Source: an uncultured Ruminococcus sp. (GTDB taxonomy: Bacteria > Bacillota > Clostridia > Oscillospirales > Acutalibacteraceae). Taken from it: a stretch of DNA of 64,000 nucleotides. Positions 1-8,650 of the stretch are shown here, piece after piece (within the stretch, counting starts at the first letter, position 1; every line of letters begins with the position of its first letter). The stretch is taken from contig CATXZD010000001.1 in the NCBI GenBank assembly GCA_958403905.1, forward strand, positions 124,001 through 188,000. The letters run 5' to 3'. Below the pieces are notes generated by a model, which saw only the letters and a program-made list of their open reading frames with translations, was not told where the DNA came from and made no database searches. The translations under genes and the position numbers were made by a program.

Positions 1-377
1 TAATCGCTGTACTTTTCAAACAGATAAACCCTTTTGTCGGGCAGGGTAAAGTAAACGCCCGAATGCATATGCATATTCAGTATTGGTGCGCTGAGCATTT
101 GTGCAACGTCAATTGTGCGTTTTACGGTTTCAAGATATGCATTTGCAACTGAGGTGTTGAAATCGCAGACATTCAGATTTTCGTCAAGGTGAATTGTAAA
201 ATATACGCCGAAAGTATTGGCGAGGCTTGAAAGTCTTTTAGTATTTTCAAGTGATTCAACCTGATATTCGGGCAGATTCATATTAAGCTCGACAAAATTA
301 AAGCCGCATTGTTTGCAAAGGAGAAGATTATCTTCAAGCGTTTTATTTTCAATAAGAGAGGGCATACCGAACTGCAT
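1..377 (-). CDS. Sugar phosphate isomerase/epimerase family protein (N-terminal part, cut by window edge)
   Basis: Reading leftward from an ATG at 377, 125 codons stay open to the window edge. The start is preceded by GAGG at a normal distance. The translated N-terminus (MQFGMPSLIENKTLEDNL, then FVELNMNLPEY and, further in, ILNMHMHSGVYF) has the look of the xylose-isomerase-like TIM barrel / AP endonuclease 2 superfamily: an early strand ending in a glutamate (VELN) and a histidine-rich strand (HMHSG) of the kind that binds metal. Such proteins isomerise or epimerise sugars or sugar phosphates in the cytoplasm, but the substrate cannot be read from this fragment. The C-terminal half lies outside the window. 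Confidence 0.7.
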   Translation of the reverse strand, partial: MQFGMPSLIENKTLEDNLLLCKQCGFNFVELNMNLPEYQVESLENTKRLSSLANTFGVYFTIHLDENLNVCDFNTSVANAYLETVKRTIDVAQMLSAPILNMHMHSGVYFTLPDKRVYLFEKYSD

Positions 378-427
378 AATTTACCTCATAAATTTAATTA
401 AATTTTATATATGGCATATTTGTGTAG

Positions 428-456
428 AAAAAGGGAGCGACAAGAGCGTCGCTCCC
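428..456 (-). terminator. Rho-independent terminator of trpB2
   Basis: A 9-bp perfect stem (GGGAGCGAC / GTCGCTCCC) with a six-base loop lies just beyond the trpB2 stop codon. On the minus strand it is followed by TTTTT. Confidence 0.8.
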
Positions 457-490
457 TACAGAATATAATACAACTTCTGAATATTTCAAA

Positions 491-1864
491 TCAGTCAACC
501 TTGGGAAGAGTGTCAAAGCTTTTTTGAAGCTCTTCGTCGGTGGGAATGTAATCGCTCATTTCGCCGTCATTGAATTTCTGATAAGCAAACATATCAAAGT
601 AACCTGTACCGGTAAGACCAAAGAGAATGGTTTTTTCTTCGCCTGTTTCCTTGCACTTGAGCGCCTCGTCAATTGCAACTCTGATTGCGTGGCTGCTTTC
701 GGGAGCAGGCAGAATTCCTTCAACTCTTGCAAACTGCTCTGCTGCGGCAAATACCGACGTTTGCTCAACCGAGGTTGCTTCCATAAGTCCGTCGTGGTAG
801 AGCTGTGAAAGAGTTGAACTCATACCGTGGTAGCGAAGTCCGCCTGCGTGGTTTGAAGAGGGAATGAAGTTACTGCCGAGTGTGTACATCTTTGCAAGAG
901 GACATACCATACCCGTGTCGCAGAAGTCGTATGCAAACTTACCTCTTGTAAAGCTCGGGCAGGAAGCAGGCTCTACTGCAATAATTCTGTAGTCAGCCTC
1001 GCCTCTGAGTTTTTCACCCATAAACGGAGAGATTAGTCCGCCGAGGTTTGAACCGCCGCCGGCACAGCCGATAATAATATCGGGCTTTACGCCGTATTTG
1101 TCAAGAGCAGCCTTTGATTCAAGACCGATAACAGACTGATGAAGAAGAACCTGATTGAGCACACTGCCGAGAACATAACGGTAACCTTCGGTTGTTGTTG
1201 CGGCTTCAACTGCTTCGGAAATTGCACAGCCAAGACTGCCGGTTGTGCCCGGGTGAGCCTCAAGAATTTTTTTGCCGACTTCTGTAGTTGTTGACGGAGA
1301 GGGAGTAACGCTTGCGCCGTAGGTTCTCATAACCTCACGTCTGAACGGCTTTTGTTCGTAGGAAACCTTTACCATAAATACCTTGCAGTCAAGTCCGAAG
1401 TATGAGCAGGCCATTGAAAGAGCTGTGCCCCACTGACCTGCGCCTGTTTCGGTTGTAACGCCCTTTAAACCCTGCTTTTTTGCGTAATACGCCTGAGCAA
1501 TTGCGCTGTTGAGTTTGTGGCTTCCGCTTGTGTTGTTGCCTTCAAATTTATAATAAATCTTAGCCGGTGTGTCGAGTGCCTTTTCAAGAAAGTATGCACG
1601 AATAAGCGGAGAGGGACGGTACATCTTGTAAAAGTCCTGTATTTCCTTAGGAATGTCAATGTATGCGTCTGTGTCGTTAAGTTCCTGTGCAACAAGCTCC
1701 TTGCAGAACACGGGATAAAGCTCTTCTGCTTTCATCGGCTGAAAAGTAGCAGGGTTAAGAAGCGGAGCAGGCTTATTTTTCATATCTGCCCTTACGTTAT
1801 ACCACTGTGACGGAATTTCCTTTTCATCAAGGTAGATTTTGTAAGGGATTTTGTTTTCTGCCAT
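491..1864 (-). CDS. trpB2: TrpB2-type tryptophan synthase beta chain
   Basis: PLP-dependent fold type II enzyme of the TrpB2 subgroup, which joins indole and serine to make tryptophan or acts as a serine deaminase. The protein is 457 residues from the chosen ATG at 1864. That start has GGAGG eight bases upstream; an in-frame ATG 30 bases further up has no such site. The PLP lysine sits in GSHKLNSA (Lys about 117) and the phosphate-binding loop is GCAGGGSN. The length and the long N-terminal extension (KIYLDEKEIPSQWYNV) fit TrpB2 (about 450 residues) and not TrpB1 (about 400). No trpA or other trp gene is nearby, so a salvage or non-synthase role is possible. It is a single-gene unit with its own promoter and terminator. 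Confidence 0.9.
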   Translation of the reverse strand: MAENKIPYKIYLDEKEIPSQWYNVRADMKNKPAPLLNPATFQPMKAEELYPVFCKELVAQELNDTDAYIDIPKEIQDFYKMYRPSPLIRAYFLEKALDTPAKIYYKFEGNNTSGSHKLNSAIAQAYYAKKQGLKGVTTETGAGQWGTALSMACSYFGLDCKVFMVKVSYEQKPFRREVMRTYGASVTPSPSTTTEVGKKILEAHPGTTGSLGCAISEAVEAATTTEGYRYVLGSVLNQVLLHQSVIGLESKAALDKYGVKPDIIIGCAGGGSNLGGLISPFMGEKLRGEADYRIIAVEPASCPSFTRGKFAYDFCDTGMVCPLAKMYTLGSNFIPSSNHAGGLRYHGMSSTLSQLYHDGLMEATSVEQTSVFAAAEQFARVEGILPAPESSHAIRVAIDEALKCKETGEEKTILFGLTGTGYFDMFAYQKFNDGEMSDYIPTDEELQKSFDTLPKVD

Positions 1865-1907
1865 TATTATGACCTCCAATATGTTGTATTTCATTTATAA
1901 ACACATT

Positions 1908-1970
1908 TTATCGGTTTAAATCGATAACGTTGTTTTGTGTTATTATACCATAAAAAATGTGCATTGTCAC
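1908..1970 (-). promoter_or_regulatory. trpB2 promoter and palindromic operator candidate
   Basis: On the minus strand a -35 GTGACA (1965-1970) and a -10 TATAAT (1942-1947) are separated by 17 bases. Just downstream, at 1908-1927, lies TTATCGGTTTAAATCGATAA, a 20-bp palindrome with a single non-matching base pair. Its place in the early transcribed region suggests a repressor operator, since the AT-rich core would make a weak hairpin. The regulator is not identifiable. Confidence 0.55.
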
Positions 1971-2129
1971 GCAATTTTGTAAAATACCTGATTACTATAC
2001 AAAATCTATATTTTATTTTACGTTGTTTTTACATATGAGCCGTTCTGCTTTTTACAAAATACAAATAAACTATAGCTGTACGATGAAGTACATAATGAAA
2101 AAGAGAAATATTTTAAGGAGAATTTAAAA

Positions 2130-3035
2130 ATGAAAAATGTATTAAGCAAAATTACGGTAATTGCAGTAACAGGTGCTCTTGCAGTTACAGCATTTGCAGG
2201 TTGCGGTGGAAATTCATCATCAAACTCATCTAAAGCATCAGGCGCAGCATTTGACTCAGGAAAAACAATTGCTGTTGTTACAAGAGAAGAAGGCTCAGGC
2301 ACAAGAGACGCTTTCACAGAGCTTACGGGTGTTCTTGTTAAGGACGGCGACACAAAGACTGACAAAACAACTTCATCTGCTGTTACAATCAACAGCACAG
2401 AGGCTGTTATCACAAATGTAAAGGATAACGACGCAGCAATCGGCTATATTTCACTCGGTTCATTAAACGACACCGTAAAGGCTGTTAAGATTGGTTCGGT
2501 TGAAGTTAATGCAGAAAATGTAAAGTCCGGCGACTATGCAATCAGCCGTCCGTTCAACATTGCATACAAGGGTAAATTAAGTGAAGTTGCACAGGACTTT
2601 GTTGACTACATTTTAAGCACTGACGGTCAGGCTGTTGTATCGGAAGAGGGTTATGTTTCGGTTTCAGAGAGCGCAGCTTACAGCGGTAAAAAGCCTGAAG
2701 GTAAAATCAGCGTTGCAGGTTCATCTTCTGTAGCTCCGGTAATGGAAAAGCTTGCAGAGGCTTACCAGAAGATTAACACAAACGCAAAAATAGAAATTCA
2801 GACTTCTGACTCGTCGGCAGGTATGCAGGCGGCAATGGAGGGTACTTGTGATATCGGTATGGCTTCACGTGAATTAAAGGACGAGGAAGCCGGTTCACTT
2901 GAGTCAATTACAATTGCAAAAGACGGTATTGCAATTATTGTAAACAAAGATAACACCTGTGATGATCTCACAGTTGACCAAATCAGAACAATTTATACAG
3001 GTGAAACAACTGTTTGGAGTGACGTAATTAAATGA
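2130..3035 (+). CDS. pstS: Phosphate ABC transporter substrate-binding lipoprotein PstS, circularly permuted
   Basis: Extracellular lipoprotein that captures phosphate for PstCAB. It has a signal peptide with lipobox AFAGC (Cys25) and a Ser-rich linker. The order of the two halves is unusual. TREEGSGTRDAF, AIGYISLGSL and GQAVVSEEGYV, which normally form the C-terminal half of PstS, come first (about residues 47-175). AGSSSVAPVMEKL, CDIGMASREL and DGIAIIVN...IYTGETTVWSDV, normally the N-terminal half, come last (196-301). All phosphate-contacting segments are present, so this is a permutation and not a truncation. AAGGAG precedes the ATG. The stop overlaps pstC by ATGA, which places it first in the pst operon. 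Confidence 0.93.
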   Translation: MKNVLSKITVIAVTGALAVTAFAGCGGNSSSNSSKASGAAFDSGKTIAVVTREEGSGTRDAFTELTGVLVKDGDTKTDKTTSSAVTINSTEAVITNVKDNDAAIGYISLGSLNDTVKAVKIGSVEVNAENVKSGDYAISRPFNIAYKGKLSEVAQDFVDYILSTDGQAVVSEEGYVSVSESAAYSGKKPEGKISVAGSSSVAPVMEKLAEAYQKINTNAKIEIQTSDSSAGMQAAMEGTCDIGMASRELKDEEAGSLESITIAKDGIAIIVNKDNTCDDLTVDQIRTIYTGETTVWSDVIK

Positions 3036-3901
3036 AACTGAAAACATTCAGAGAAAGGGCTATGCAGGGAGTTTTCTTCCTGACAGCCCTTGCAAGCATT
3101 GCATCAGTTGCAGTAATATGTATTTTCCTGTTTATTAACGGCGTGCCTGCGATAGCGGAAATCGGATTTTTTGATTTTATCTTTGGTCAGAAGTGGGCGC
3201 CTACAAACGTACCTGCAAGCTACGGTATATTCGATATGATTGTGGCAAGCGTATACGTTACGGCAGGGGCTGTCGTAATCGGTGTTCCGATTGGTATTCT
3301 GACAGCAGTTTTCCTTGCAAGGTTCTGTCCGAAACCTATATATAAAATATTGAAACCTGCCACCGAGCTGCTTGCAGGTATTCCTTCTGTTGTTTACGGA
3401 TTTTTCGGTCTTATGGTGATAGTTCCGTTTATTCGTGACAATTTCGGTGGTTTTGGTTCAAGCTGGCTTGCAGCGTCAATCGTTCTCGGCATTATGATTC
3501 TCCCGACTATCATAGGCGTTTCGGAATCTGCAATAAGAGCAGTACCCGAAAGCTATTTTGAAGGTGCGCTCGCACTTGGAGCAACAAAGGAAAGAAGCGT
3601 TTTCAAAACGATTCTTCCTGCGTCAAAGTCGGGTGTGCTTGCAGCGGTTGTTCTAGGAATAGGCAGAGCGCTCGGTGAAACAATGGCGGTTGTGCTTATT
3701 GCAGGAAATCAGGTTCAGATTCCCACCAAGCTTACCGATGGACTCAGAACGCTGACTGCAAACATTGTGCTTGAAATGGGATATTCAACAGGCTTGCACC
3801 GCCAAACACTTATTGCAACAGGTGTCGTGCTGTTTGTATTTATCCTGCTTATTACACTTTCAATGCAGGCTATAAAGAGTAGGAGTGAAAAGCATGACTG
3901 A
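3032..3901 (+). CDS. pstC: Phosphate ABC transporter permease PstC
   Basis: One of the two membrane channel subunits of the Pst phosphate importer. It has 289 residues and six predicted membrane segments, the first at about residues 14-36. The EAA loop that docks to PstB is seen as EGALALGATKERSVFKTI, followed by ILPASKSGVLAAVVLGIGRA and the family motif ALGETMAV. The start overlaps the pstS stop by four bases (ATGA), so translation is coupled. It sits in the standard S-C-A-B-phoU order. Confidence 0.95.
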   Translation: MKLKTFRERAMQGVFFLTALASIASVAVICIFLFINGVPAIAEIGFFDFIFGQKWAPTNVPASYGIFDMIVASVYVTAGAVVIGVPIGILTAVFLARFCPKPIYKILKPATELLAGIPSVVYGFFGLMVIVPFIRDNFGGFGSSWLAASIVLGIMILPTIIGVSESAIRAVPESYFEGALALGATKERSVFKTILPASKSGVLAAVVLGIGRALGETMAVVLIAGNQVQIPTKLTDGLRTLTANIVLEMGYSTGLHRQTLIATGVVLFVFILLITLSMQAIKSRSEKHD

Positions 3902-4802
3902 TATGAATAATTCGGCGGTGACTGATGATATTATGCCGATTAACAAGGTCACCTTTAAACAGCGTATGATTTCGTATAAAAGGAAACCGCTATCTCTTGT
4001 TATGCTTTTACTGGTTGCTTTAGCGGCTTTGCTTTCAGCAGCGGCGCTTGTGTTTATTATTGTATACGTTCTTGTAAGAGGAATTCCCAACCTCACTCCC
4101 GAGCTTTTTGCACTTACATACGACAGCGACAATGTTTCGTGTATGCCGTCAATCATTAACACAGTAGTGCTCACACTGCTCACCCTTTTAATAGCCGTTC
4201 CGTTTGGTGTAGGTGCGGCAATTTACCTTGCCGAGTATGCCAAAAAGGGCAATAAGCTTGTAAAGGTCATTCGCACAATGGCTGAAACACTTGCAGGTAT
4301 CCCGTCAATTGTTTACGGACTTTTCGGTATGCTGCTTTTTGTTTATACGCTTAACTGGGGATATTCTCTGCTTGCAGGCGCGTTTACCCTTGCAATTATG
4401 GTTTTGCCAACTATTATGCGCACAACTGAGGAGGCACTTCTTACAGTTCCCGACTCTTACCGAGAGGGCAGTTACGGTTTGGGCGCAGGAAAGCTGAGAA
4501 CAATCATAAGGATTATTCTTCCGAGCGCTGTACCGGGAATTTTTGCAGGCATTATCCTTGCGGTGGGAAGAATTGTCGGTGAAACTGCTGCTTTGATTTA
4601 TACCTACGGCTCTGCAACAGGCTATGCAACCGGTTTGTTCAATTCCGGACGTTCACTTGCTGTGCATATGTACGTCCTCACAAACGAGGGGCTTCACACC
4701 GACCAGGCATGGGGAACAGCTGTTGTTTTGCTTTTGATTGTGTTCATAATTAACACGCTTTCGGCATTTATAGCAAAAAAACTCGGGACTAAGAAAGGAT
4801 AA
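3894..4802 (+). CDS. pstA: Phosphate ABC transporter permease PstA
   Basis: Partner permease of PstC, about 302 residues. A hydrophilic N-terminal tail is followed by six membrane segments. The EAA loop reads REGSYGLGAGKLRTIIR and is followed by GRIVGETAA. An upstream in-frame GTG at 3885 lies inside the AGGAG ribosome site. The ATG at 3894, about eight bases after AGGAG, is the better start and still overlaps the end of pstC by eight bases. Confidence 0.94.
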   Translation: MTDMNNSAVTDDIMPINKVTFKQRMISYKRKPLSLVMLLLVALAALLSAAALVFIIVYVLVRGIPNLTPELFALTYDSDNVSCMPSIINTVVLTLLTLLIAVPFGVGAAIYLAEYAKKGNKLVKVIRTMAETLAGIPSIVYGLFGMLLFVYTLNWGYSLLAGAFTLAIMVLPTIMRTTEEALLTVPDSYREGSYGLGAGKLRTIIRIILPSAVPGIFAGIILAVGRIVGETAALIYTYGSATGYATGLFNSGRSLAVHMYVLTNEGLHTDQAWGTAVVLLLIVFIINTLSAFIAKKLGTKKG

Positions 4803-4811
4803 TATTAACGG

Positions 4812-5561
4812 ATGGATAAATTTACTATTGATAATATGAATCTTTATTACGGCAAGTTTCACGCACTTAAAGATGTGACTTTGTATATGCCGAAAAACAA
4901 AATTACTGCTTTTATCGGACCGTCGGGCTGCGGTAAGTCAACTCTGCTTAAATCACTCAACAGAATGAACGACCTTGTTGAAGGCTGTAAGATTACAGGC
5001 GACATTAGACTTGACGGAACAGATATTTACGGCGATATGGATATAAACGTTTTGCGCAAAAGAGTAGGTATGGTTTTTCAGAAAGCAAACCCATTTCCTA
5101 TGAGCGTGTATGACAATATCGCTTTCGGTCCGAGAACTCACGGAATAAAGAAAAAAAGCGAGCTTGACCAAATTGTTGAGCAGTCGATGAAAGACGCCGC
5201 TATTTGGGATGAGCTAAAAGACAGGCTCAAAAAGAGCGCGCTCGGTCTTTCGGGCGGCCAACAGCAAAGGCTTTGCATTGCCAGGGCGCTTGCGGTAAAG
5301 CCTGAGGTTTTGCTTATGGACGAGGCAACCTCTGCACTTGATCCGATTTCTACGGGCAAAATTGAAGAGCTTTGTCTTAAACTTAAAAAAGAATATACAA
5401 TTATTATGGTTACTCATAATATGCAGCAGGCATTGCGTATTTCCGACAACACTGCATTTTTCCTGCTGGGAGAAATGGTTGAGTACAACACCACCAACGC
5501 TGTGTTTTCATCCCCGCAGGATAAACGCACGGAAGAATATATTACGGGAAGGTTCGGCTAA
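4812..5561 (+). CDS. pstB: Phosphate ABC transporter ATP-binding protein PstB
   Basis: ATPase that powers phosphate import through PstCA. It has 249 residues, the usual family length. Walker A is GPSGCGKST (36-44), the Q-loop is MVFQKANPFPMS (Q90), the signature is LSGGQQQR (146-153) and Walker B is VLLMDEATSALD (about 166-177). The FQKANPFPMS segment is typical of PstB. The stop TAA overlaps the phoU ATG by one base (TAATG). Confidence 0.96.
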   Translation: MDKFTIDNMNLYYGKFHALKDVTLYMPKNKITAFIGPSGCGKSTLLKSLNRMNDLVEGCKITGDIRLDGTDIYGDMDINVLRKRVGMVFQKANPFPMSVYDNIAFGPRTHGIKKKSELDQIVEQSMKDAAIWDELKDRLKKSALGLSGGQQQRLCIARALAVKPEVLLMDEATSALDPISTGKIEELCLKLKKEYTIIMVTHNMQQALRISDNTAFFLLGEMVEYNTTNAVFSSPQDKRTEEYITGRFG

Positions 5562-6205
5562 TGAGAGAATACTTTGACTTAGAACTTGCAAATCTTAACA
5601 ATCAACTTGTCGGTATGGGTACTCTTGTTGAGGGTGCAATTAAAAACGCCGTGGAAATCATAGCAAACAACAGCAAAGAGCTTTTGGATAAGGCAAGAGA
5701 GCAGGAGGAGCTGATTAATACATCAGAAAGAAAGATTCAGAATCACTGTATAAGACTTTTACTTCATCAGGCTCCTGTTGCACATGATTTACGTGAGGTT
5801 TCTTCTGCACTTAAAATTATTACCGACCTTGAGCGAATAGGCGATCAGGCGATTGATATTGCCGAGGTTTCGCAGTATATAAAGAGCAGAAACAATGTGG
5901 TTAACGTAACTCACATTGATGAAATGGCGTCTGAGGCGTCGAAAATGGTTACTCTTGCAGTTGACGCCTTTGTAAAAAAAGACTTTGACCTTGCTAAGAC
6001 TGTAAGCAAAAGAGATGACGTTATTGACGAGCTGTTTAACAAGGTTAAGGAAGAAACAGTTGATATAATCCGGCGTGATAAGGCGCTCGGTGCGGAGGCA
6101 ATTGACCTTATGCTTATTGCTAAGTACCTTGAAAGAATAGGCGATCACGCCGTTAATATTGCAGAATGGATTGCGTTTTCAATTACCGGAAGCAGAGAAC
6201 TTTGA
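5561..6205 (+). CDS. phoU: Phosphate signalling protein PhoU
   Basis: All-helical protein of 214 residues with two tandem PhoU repeats, each carrying the ERIGDxAxxIAE metal-binding signature: ERIGDQAIDIAE in repeat 1 and ERIGDHAVNIAE in repeat 2. PhoU links the Pst transporter to the PhoR kinase and keeps the pho response off when phosphate is plentiful. It starts one base inside the pstB stop codon and ends the pst operon, just before the regulator pair. Confidence 0.95.
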   Translation: MREYFDLELANLNNQLVGMGTLVEGAIKNAVEIIANNSKELLDKAREQEELINTSERKIQNHCIRLLLHQAPVAHDLREVSSALKIITDLERIGDQAIDIAEVSQYIKSRNNVVNVTHIDEMASEASKMVTLAVDAFVKKDFDLAKTVSKRDDVIDELFNKVKEETVDIIRRDKALGAEAIDLMLIAKYLERIGDHAVNIAEWIAFSITGSREL

Positions 6206-6216
6206 GTTTTCCCTTA

Positions 6217-6244
6217 TTTACATTTTTTTTGGCTGTGTTATAAT
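6217..6244 (+). promoter_or_regulatory. Promoter ahead of the PhoB-type regulator
   Basis: TTTACA (6217-6222) and TATAAT (6239-6244) are 16 bases apart and lie 34 bases before the regulator ATG. This suggests that the regulator-kinase pair can be transcribed separately from pst. Confidence 0.6.
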
Positions 6245-6277
6245 ATAAACAATAAAGCTAAACAGGAGTCAATTATA

Positions 6278-6949
6278 ATGCTTATTTATATTGTTGAAGA
6301 TGATAATGACATCAGGGCACTTGAAACTTATGCGCTGAAAAACAGCGGATATGAGGTGCAGAGCTTTGCCGAGAGCAAAAGCTTTTTTAAAGCCTGCACC
6401 GTTGAGATACCTAAGCTTGTAATTCTTGACGTAATGCTCCCCGATTTTGACGGCTTTTCGGTGCTTGAAAAGTTAAGACAGGACGCAGTTACAAAATCTG
6501 TGCCGGTTATTCTTGTTACGGCAAAAGGCAGTGAAATGGACAAGGTAAAAGGTCTGGATATGGGTGCCGACGACTATATTACAAAGCCGTTTTCGGTGCT
6601 TGAGCTTATTTCAAGAGTGCGTGCTATTTTAAGAAGATGTTCCGTTGAAAACAAGCTTGATGTTATTACACTGGGCGGAATTGTTTTTGACGATTCAAAG
6701 CACACCGTAACAAGCGACGGTGAACCCTGCACGCTTACATTCAAGGAGTATGAGCTTTTAAAATATCTGCTTAAAAACAAGGGTATGGCGCTTACACGTG
6801 AGAATATTATCTTAAACGTGTGGGGATATGACTTTGAGGGTGAGAGCAGAACCGTTGATATGCATATCACAACTTTGCGCCAGAAGCTTGGAAACTGCGG
6901 AAACCTTATTAAAACCGTCCGAAATGTCGGTTACAAGGCGGGTGAGTAA
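6278..6949 (+). CDS. phoB: OmpR/PhoB-family response regulator
   Basis: Two-domain regulator of 223 residues. The receiver domain (1-120) has the acidic pair EDD near residue 7, the phosphorylated Asp51 in LVILDVMLPDFDG, and Lys in DYITKPF. A winged-helix DNA-binding domain (about 130-223) contains FKEYELLKYLLKNKG and SRTVDMHITTLRQKLG. Its place directly after pstSCAB-phoU and before a PhoR-like kinase supports a role as the phosphate-starvation regulator. The inducing signal is inferred from context. Confidence 0.88.
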   Translation: MLIYIVEDDNDIRALETYALKNSGYEVQSFAESKSFFKACTVEIPKLVILDVMLPDFDGFSVLEKLRQDAVTKSVPVILVTAKGSEMDKVKGLDMGADDYITKPFSVLELISRVRAILRRCSVENKLDVITLGGIVFDDSKHTVTSDGEPCTLTFKEYELLKYLLKNKGMALTRENIILNVWGYDFEGESRTVDMHITTLRQKLGNCGNLIKTVRNVGYKAGE

Positions 6950-6953
6950 TTGA

Positions 6954-8606
6954 ATGCAGATGCGAAAAAAGCTGTTAAAAAGATTTGCCGTTGTGGCGAC
7001 GGTTTCAATATTACTCACGGCTGTTTTTATGACAGCCGCTTTTTGGGTTGTGTTTTCAAAGCAGGAGTCATCAGACCTTACTATGCTGGCGCAAACTATT
7101 GCAAAAACGTATGATGTTGACAAAGTAAAATCACTTGAATCCATAATTTCAAATAAAGACGTTCGAGTTACGCTTATTGCACCCAACGGCAGTGTGATTT
7201 ATGACAGCAAAAGCGACGCTTCCCTGCTCCCTAATCACAATGACCGTCCGGAATTTAAAGAGGCGCTTGAAAACGGCGTTGGCATAAGCAGTCGTATGTC
7301 GCTGACACTAAATAGCAATACGTATTATTATGCTATTAAAACCGACGGCGGAAATGTTTTACGAGTGGCTAAAACTTACGGAAGCGTAATAAGCGTTTTT
7401 CTGAAAATACTGCCTGTAATTATTTTTATAATCTTGATTGTTTTTGTAATCTGCATTGCACTTTCAAGGCGTGCAACGAGAAAAATTATTGAGCCGATTG
7501 AAAATATGTCGGAAAATCTTCAGAACACTCCCTATGAGGAGCTTGTTCCTCTTGCCGAAACAATCAACAATCAGCAAAAGGAAATCCGCAAGCAGATGCG
7601 AAAGCTACAGCTTGAAAAAGACAAGATTGCCACGTTGATTGAGAATATGTCCGAGGGCTTTATTTTGATTGATATGGACAAAAACGTATTGATGAGCAAC
7701 AATTCTGCAACAAAACTTGTCGGTGCCGATAAGGGTGAAGTTGCAGGAAAAAGCCTGCTTGCTTATTCGCGCAACGAAACGGTTATTGAATGTGTTGACA
7801 GCGCGCTTGAGGGTAACGGCAAGAGCGGCGATATGACGATAAACGGCAGAGTTTTGCAGATTATTACAAATCCCGTTTACTCAAACAATAAGCAAAACGG
7901 TGTTATCTGTATTATTATAGATGTTTCGGCAAAGAAAAAGGCTGAAAAAATGCGCCGTGAATTTACTGCAAACGTTACCCACGAGCTGAAAACTCCGCTG
8001 ACTTCAATTTCGGGATATGCCGAGATTATTGCAAGCGGCCTTGCACGTCCCGACGACGTTCAGGGCTTTGCGGGGAAAATTCAAAAGGAATCGGGCAGAC
8101 TGCTTTCACTAATCGGAGATATTATGAAGCTTTCACAGCTTGATGAGAGCCTGTCCGAGGAGGAGTTTGTTCCTGTTGATCTTTCTGGAGTTGCCTGCGA
8201 AGTTGCCGAGGATTTGCGCTCAAACGCCGAAAAGCACGGCATTACCATGTCGGTCGAGGTTGAAACAACGGTAATTAACGGAAACCGCAATCAGCTTTAC
8301 GAGCTTATTTACAATCTGTGTGACAATGCCATAAGGTACAACCGACCGAACGGAAAGGTGAAAATCAAGGTTGAAGATACGGATGAAAACTCAATTGTCA
8401 AGGTGTCTGACACGGGAATCGGAATTCCCGAAAAACATCACAAGAGAATTTTTGAACGCTTTTACCGTGTTGACAAAAGCCGTTCAAAGGAAACCGGCGG
8501 TACTGGACTCGGACTTGCGATTGTAAAGCATATTACTGAACGTCACGGCGGAAGCGTTACCGTTGAGAGCAGTGAAGCAGGAACAACATTTACCGTAAAA
8601 TTTTAA
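6954..8606 (+). CDS. phoR: PhoR-type sensor histidine kinase
   Basis: Membrane kinase of 550 residues. One membrane segment lies at about 10-34, then an extracytoplasmic sensor region (35-148) with a short PAS/dCache-like stretch (RVTLIAPNGSVIYDS), then a second membrane segment (149-170). A cytoplasmic PAS domain (about 222-325) precedes the HisKA domain with the phosphorylated His343 in NVTHELKTPLTS. The ATPase domain shows the N box LCDNAIRYN, the G1 box VSDTGIGIP and the G2 box GGTGLGLAIV. It starts four bases after the regulator stop. This architecture is that of Firmicutes PhoR, and the pst neighbours agree. Confidence 0.88.
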   Translation: MQMRKKLLKRFAVVATVSILLTAVFMTAAFWVVFSKQESSDLTMLAQTIAKTYDVDKVKSLESIISNKDVRVTLIAPNGSVIYDSKSDASLLPNHNDRPEFKEALENGVGISSRMSLTLNSNTYYYAIKTDGGNVLRVAKTYGSVISVFLKILPVIIFIILIVFVICIALSRRATRKIIEPIENMSENLQNTPYEELVPLAETINNQQKEIRKQMRKLQLEKDKIATLIENMSEGFILIDMDKNVLMSNNSATKLVGADKGEVAGKSLLAYSRNETVIECVDSALEGNGKSGDMTINGRVLQIITNPVYSNNKQNGVICIIIDVSAKKKAEKMRREFTANVTHELKTPLTSISGYAEIIASGLARPDDVQGFAGKIQKESGRLLSLIGDIMKLSQLDESLSEEEFVPVDLSGVACEVAEDLRSNAEKHGITMSVEVETTVINGNRNQLYELIYNLCDNAIRYNRPNGKVKIKVEDTDENSIVKVSDTGIGIPEKHHKRIFERFYRVDKSRSKETGGTGLGLAIVKHITERHGGSVTVESSEAGTTFTVKF

Positions 8607-8613
8607 TCATAAT

Positions 8614-8650
8614 TTCAGGGCGGCTGCATATATGACCGCCCTGGTTTATT
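8614..8650. terminator. Bidirectional terminator between phoR and spoIIP
   Basis: An 8-bp stem CAGGGCGG / CCGCCCTG with a 12-base loop lies between two convergent genes. GTTTATTTT follows on the plus strand, and a weaker AT-rich tract follows on the minus strand. Confidence 0.7.

Noticed and set aside
2130..3035. PstS first read as truncated or frameshifted because AGSSSV is near the C-terminus
   Set aside because: Both canonical halves are present in full within one frame; only their order is changed.
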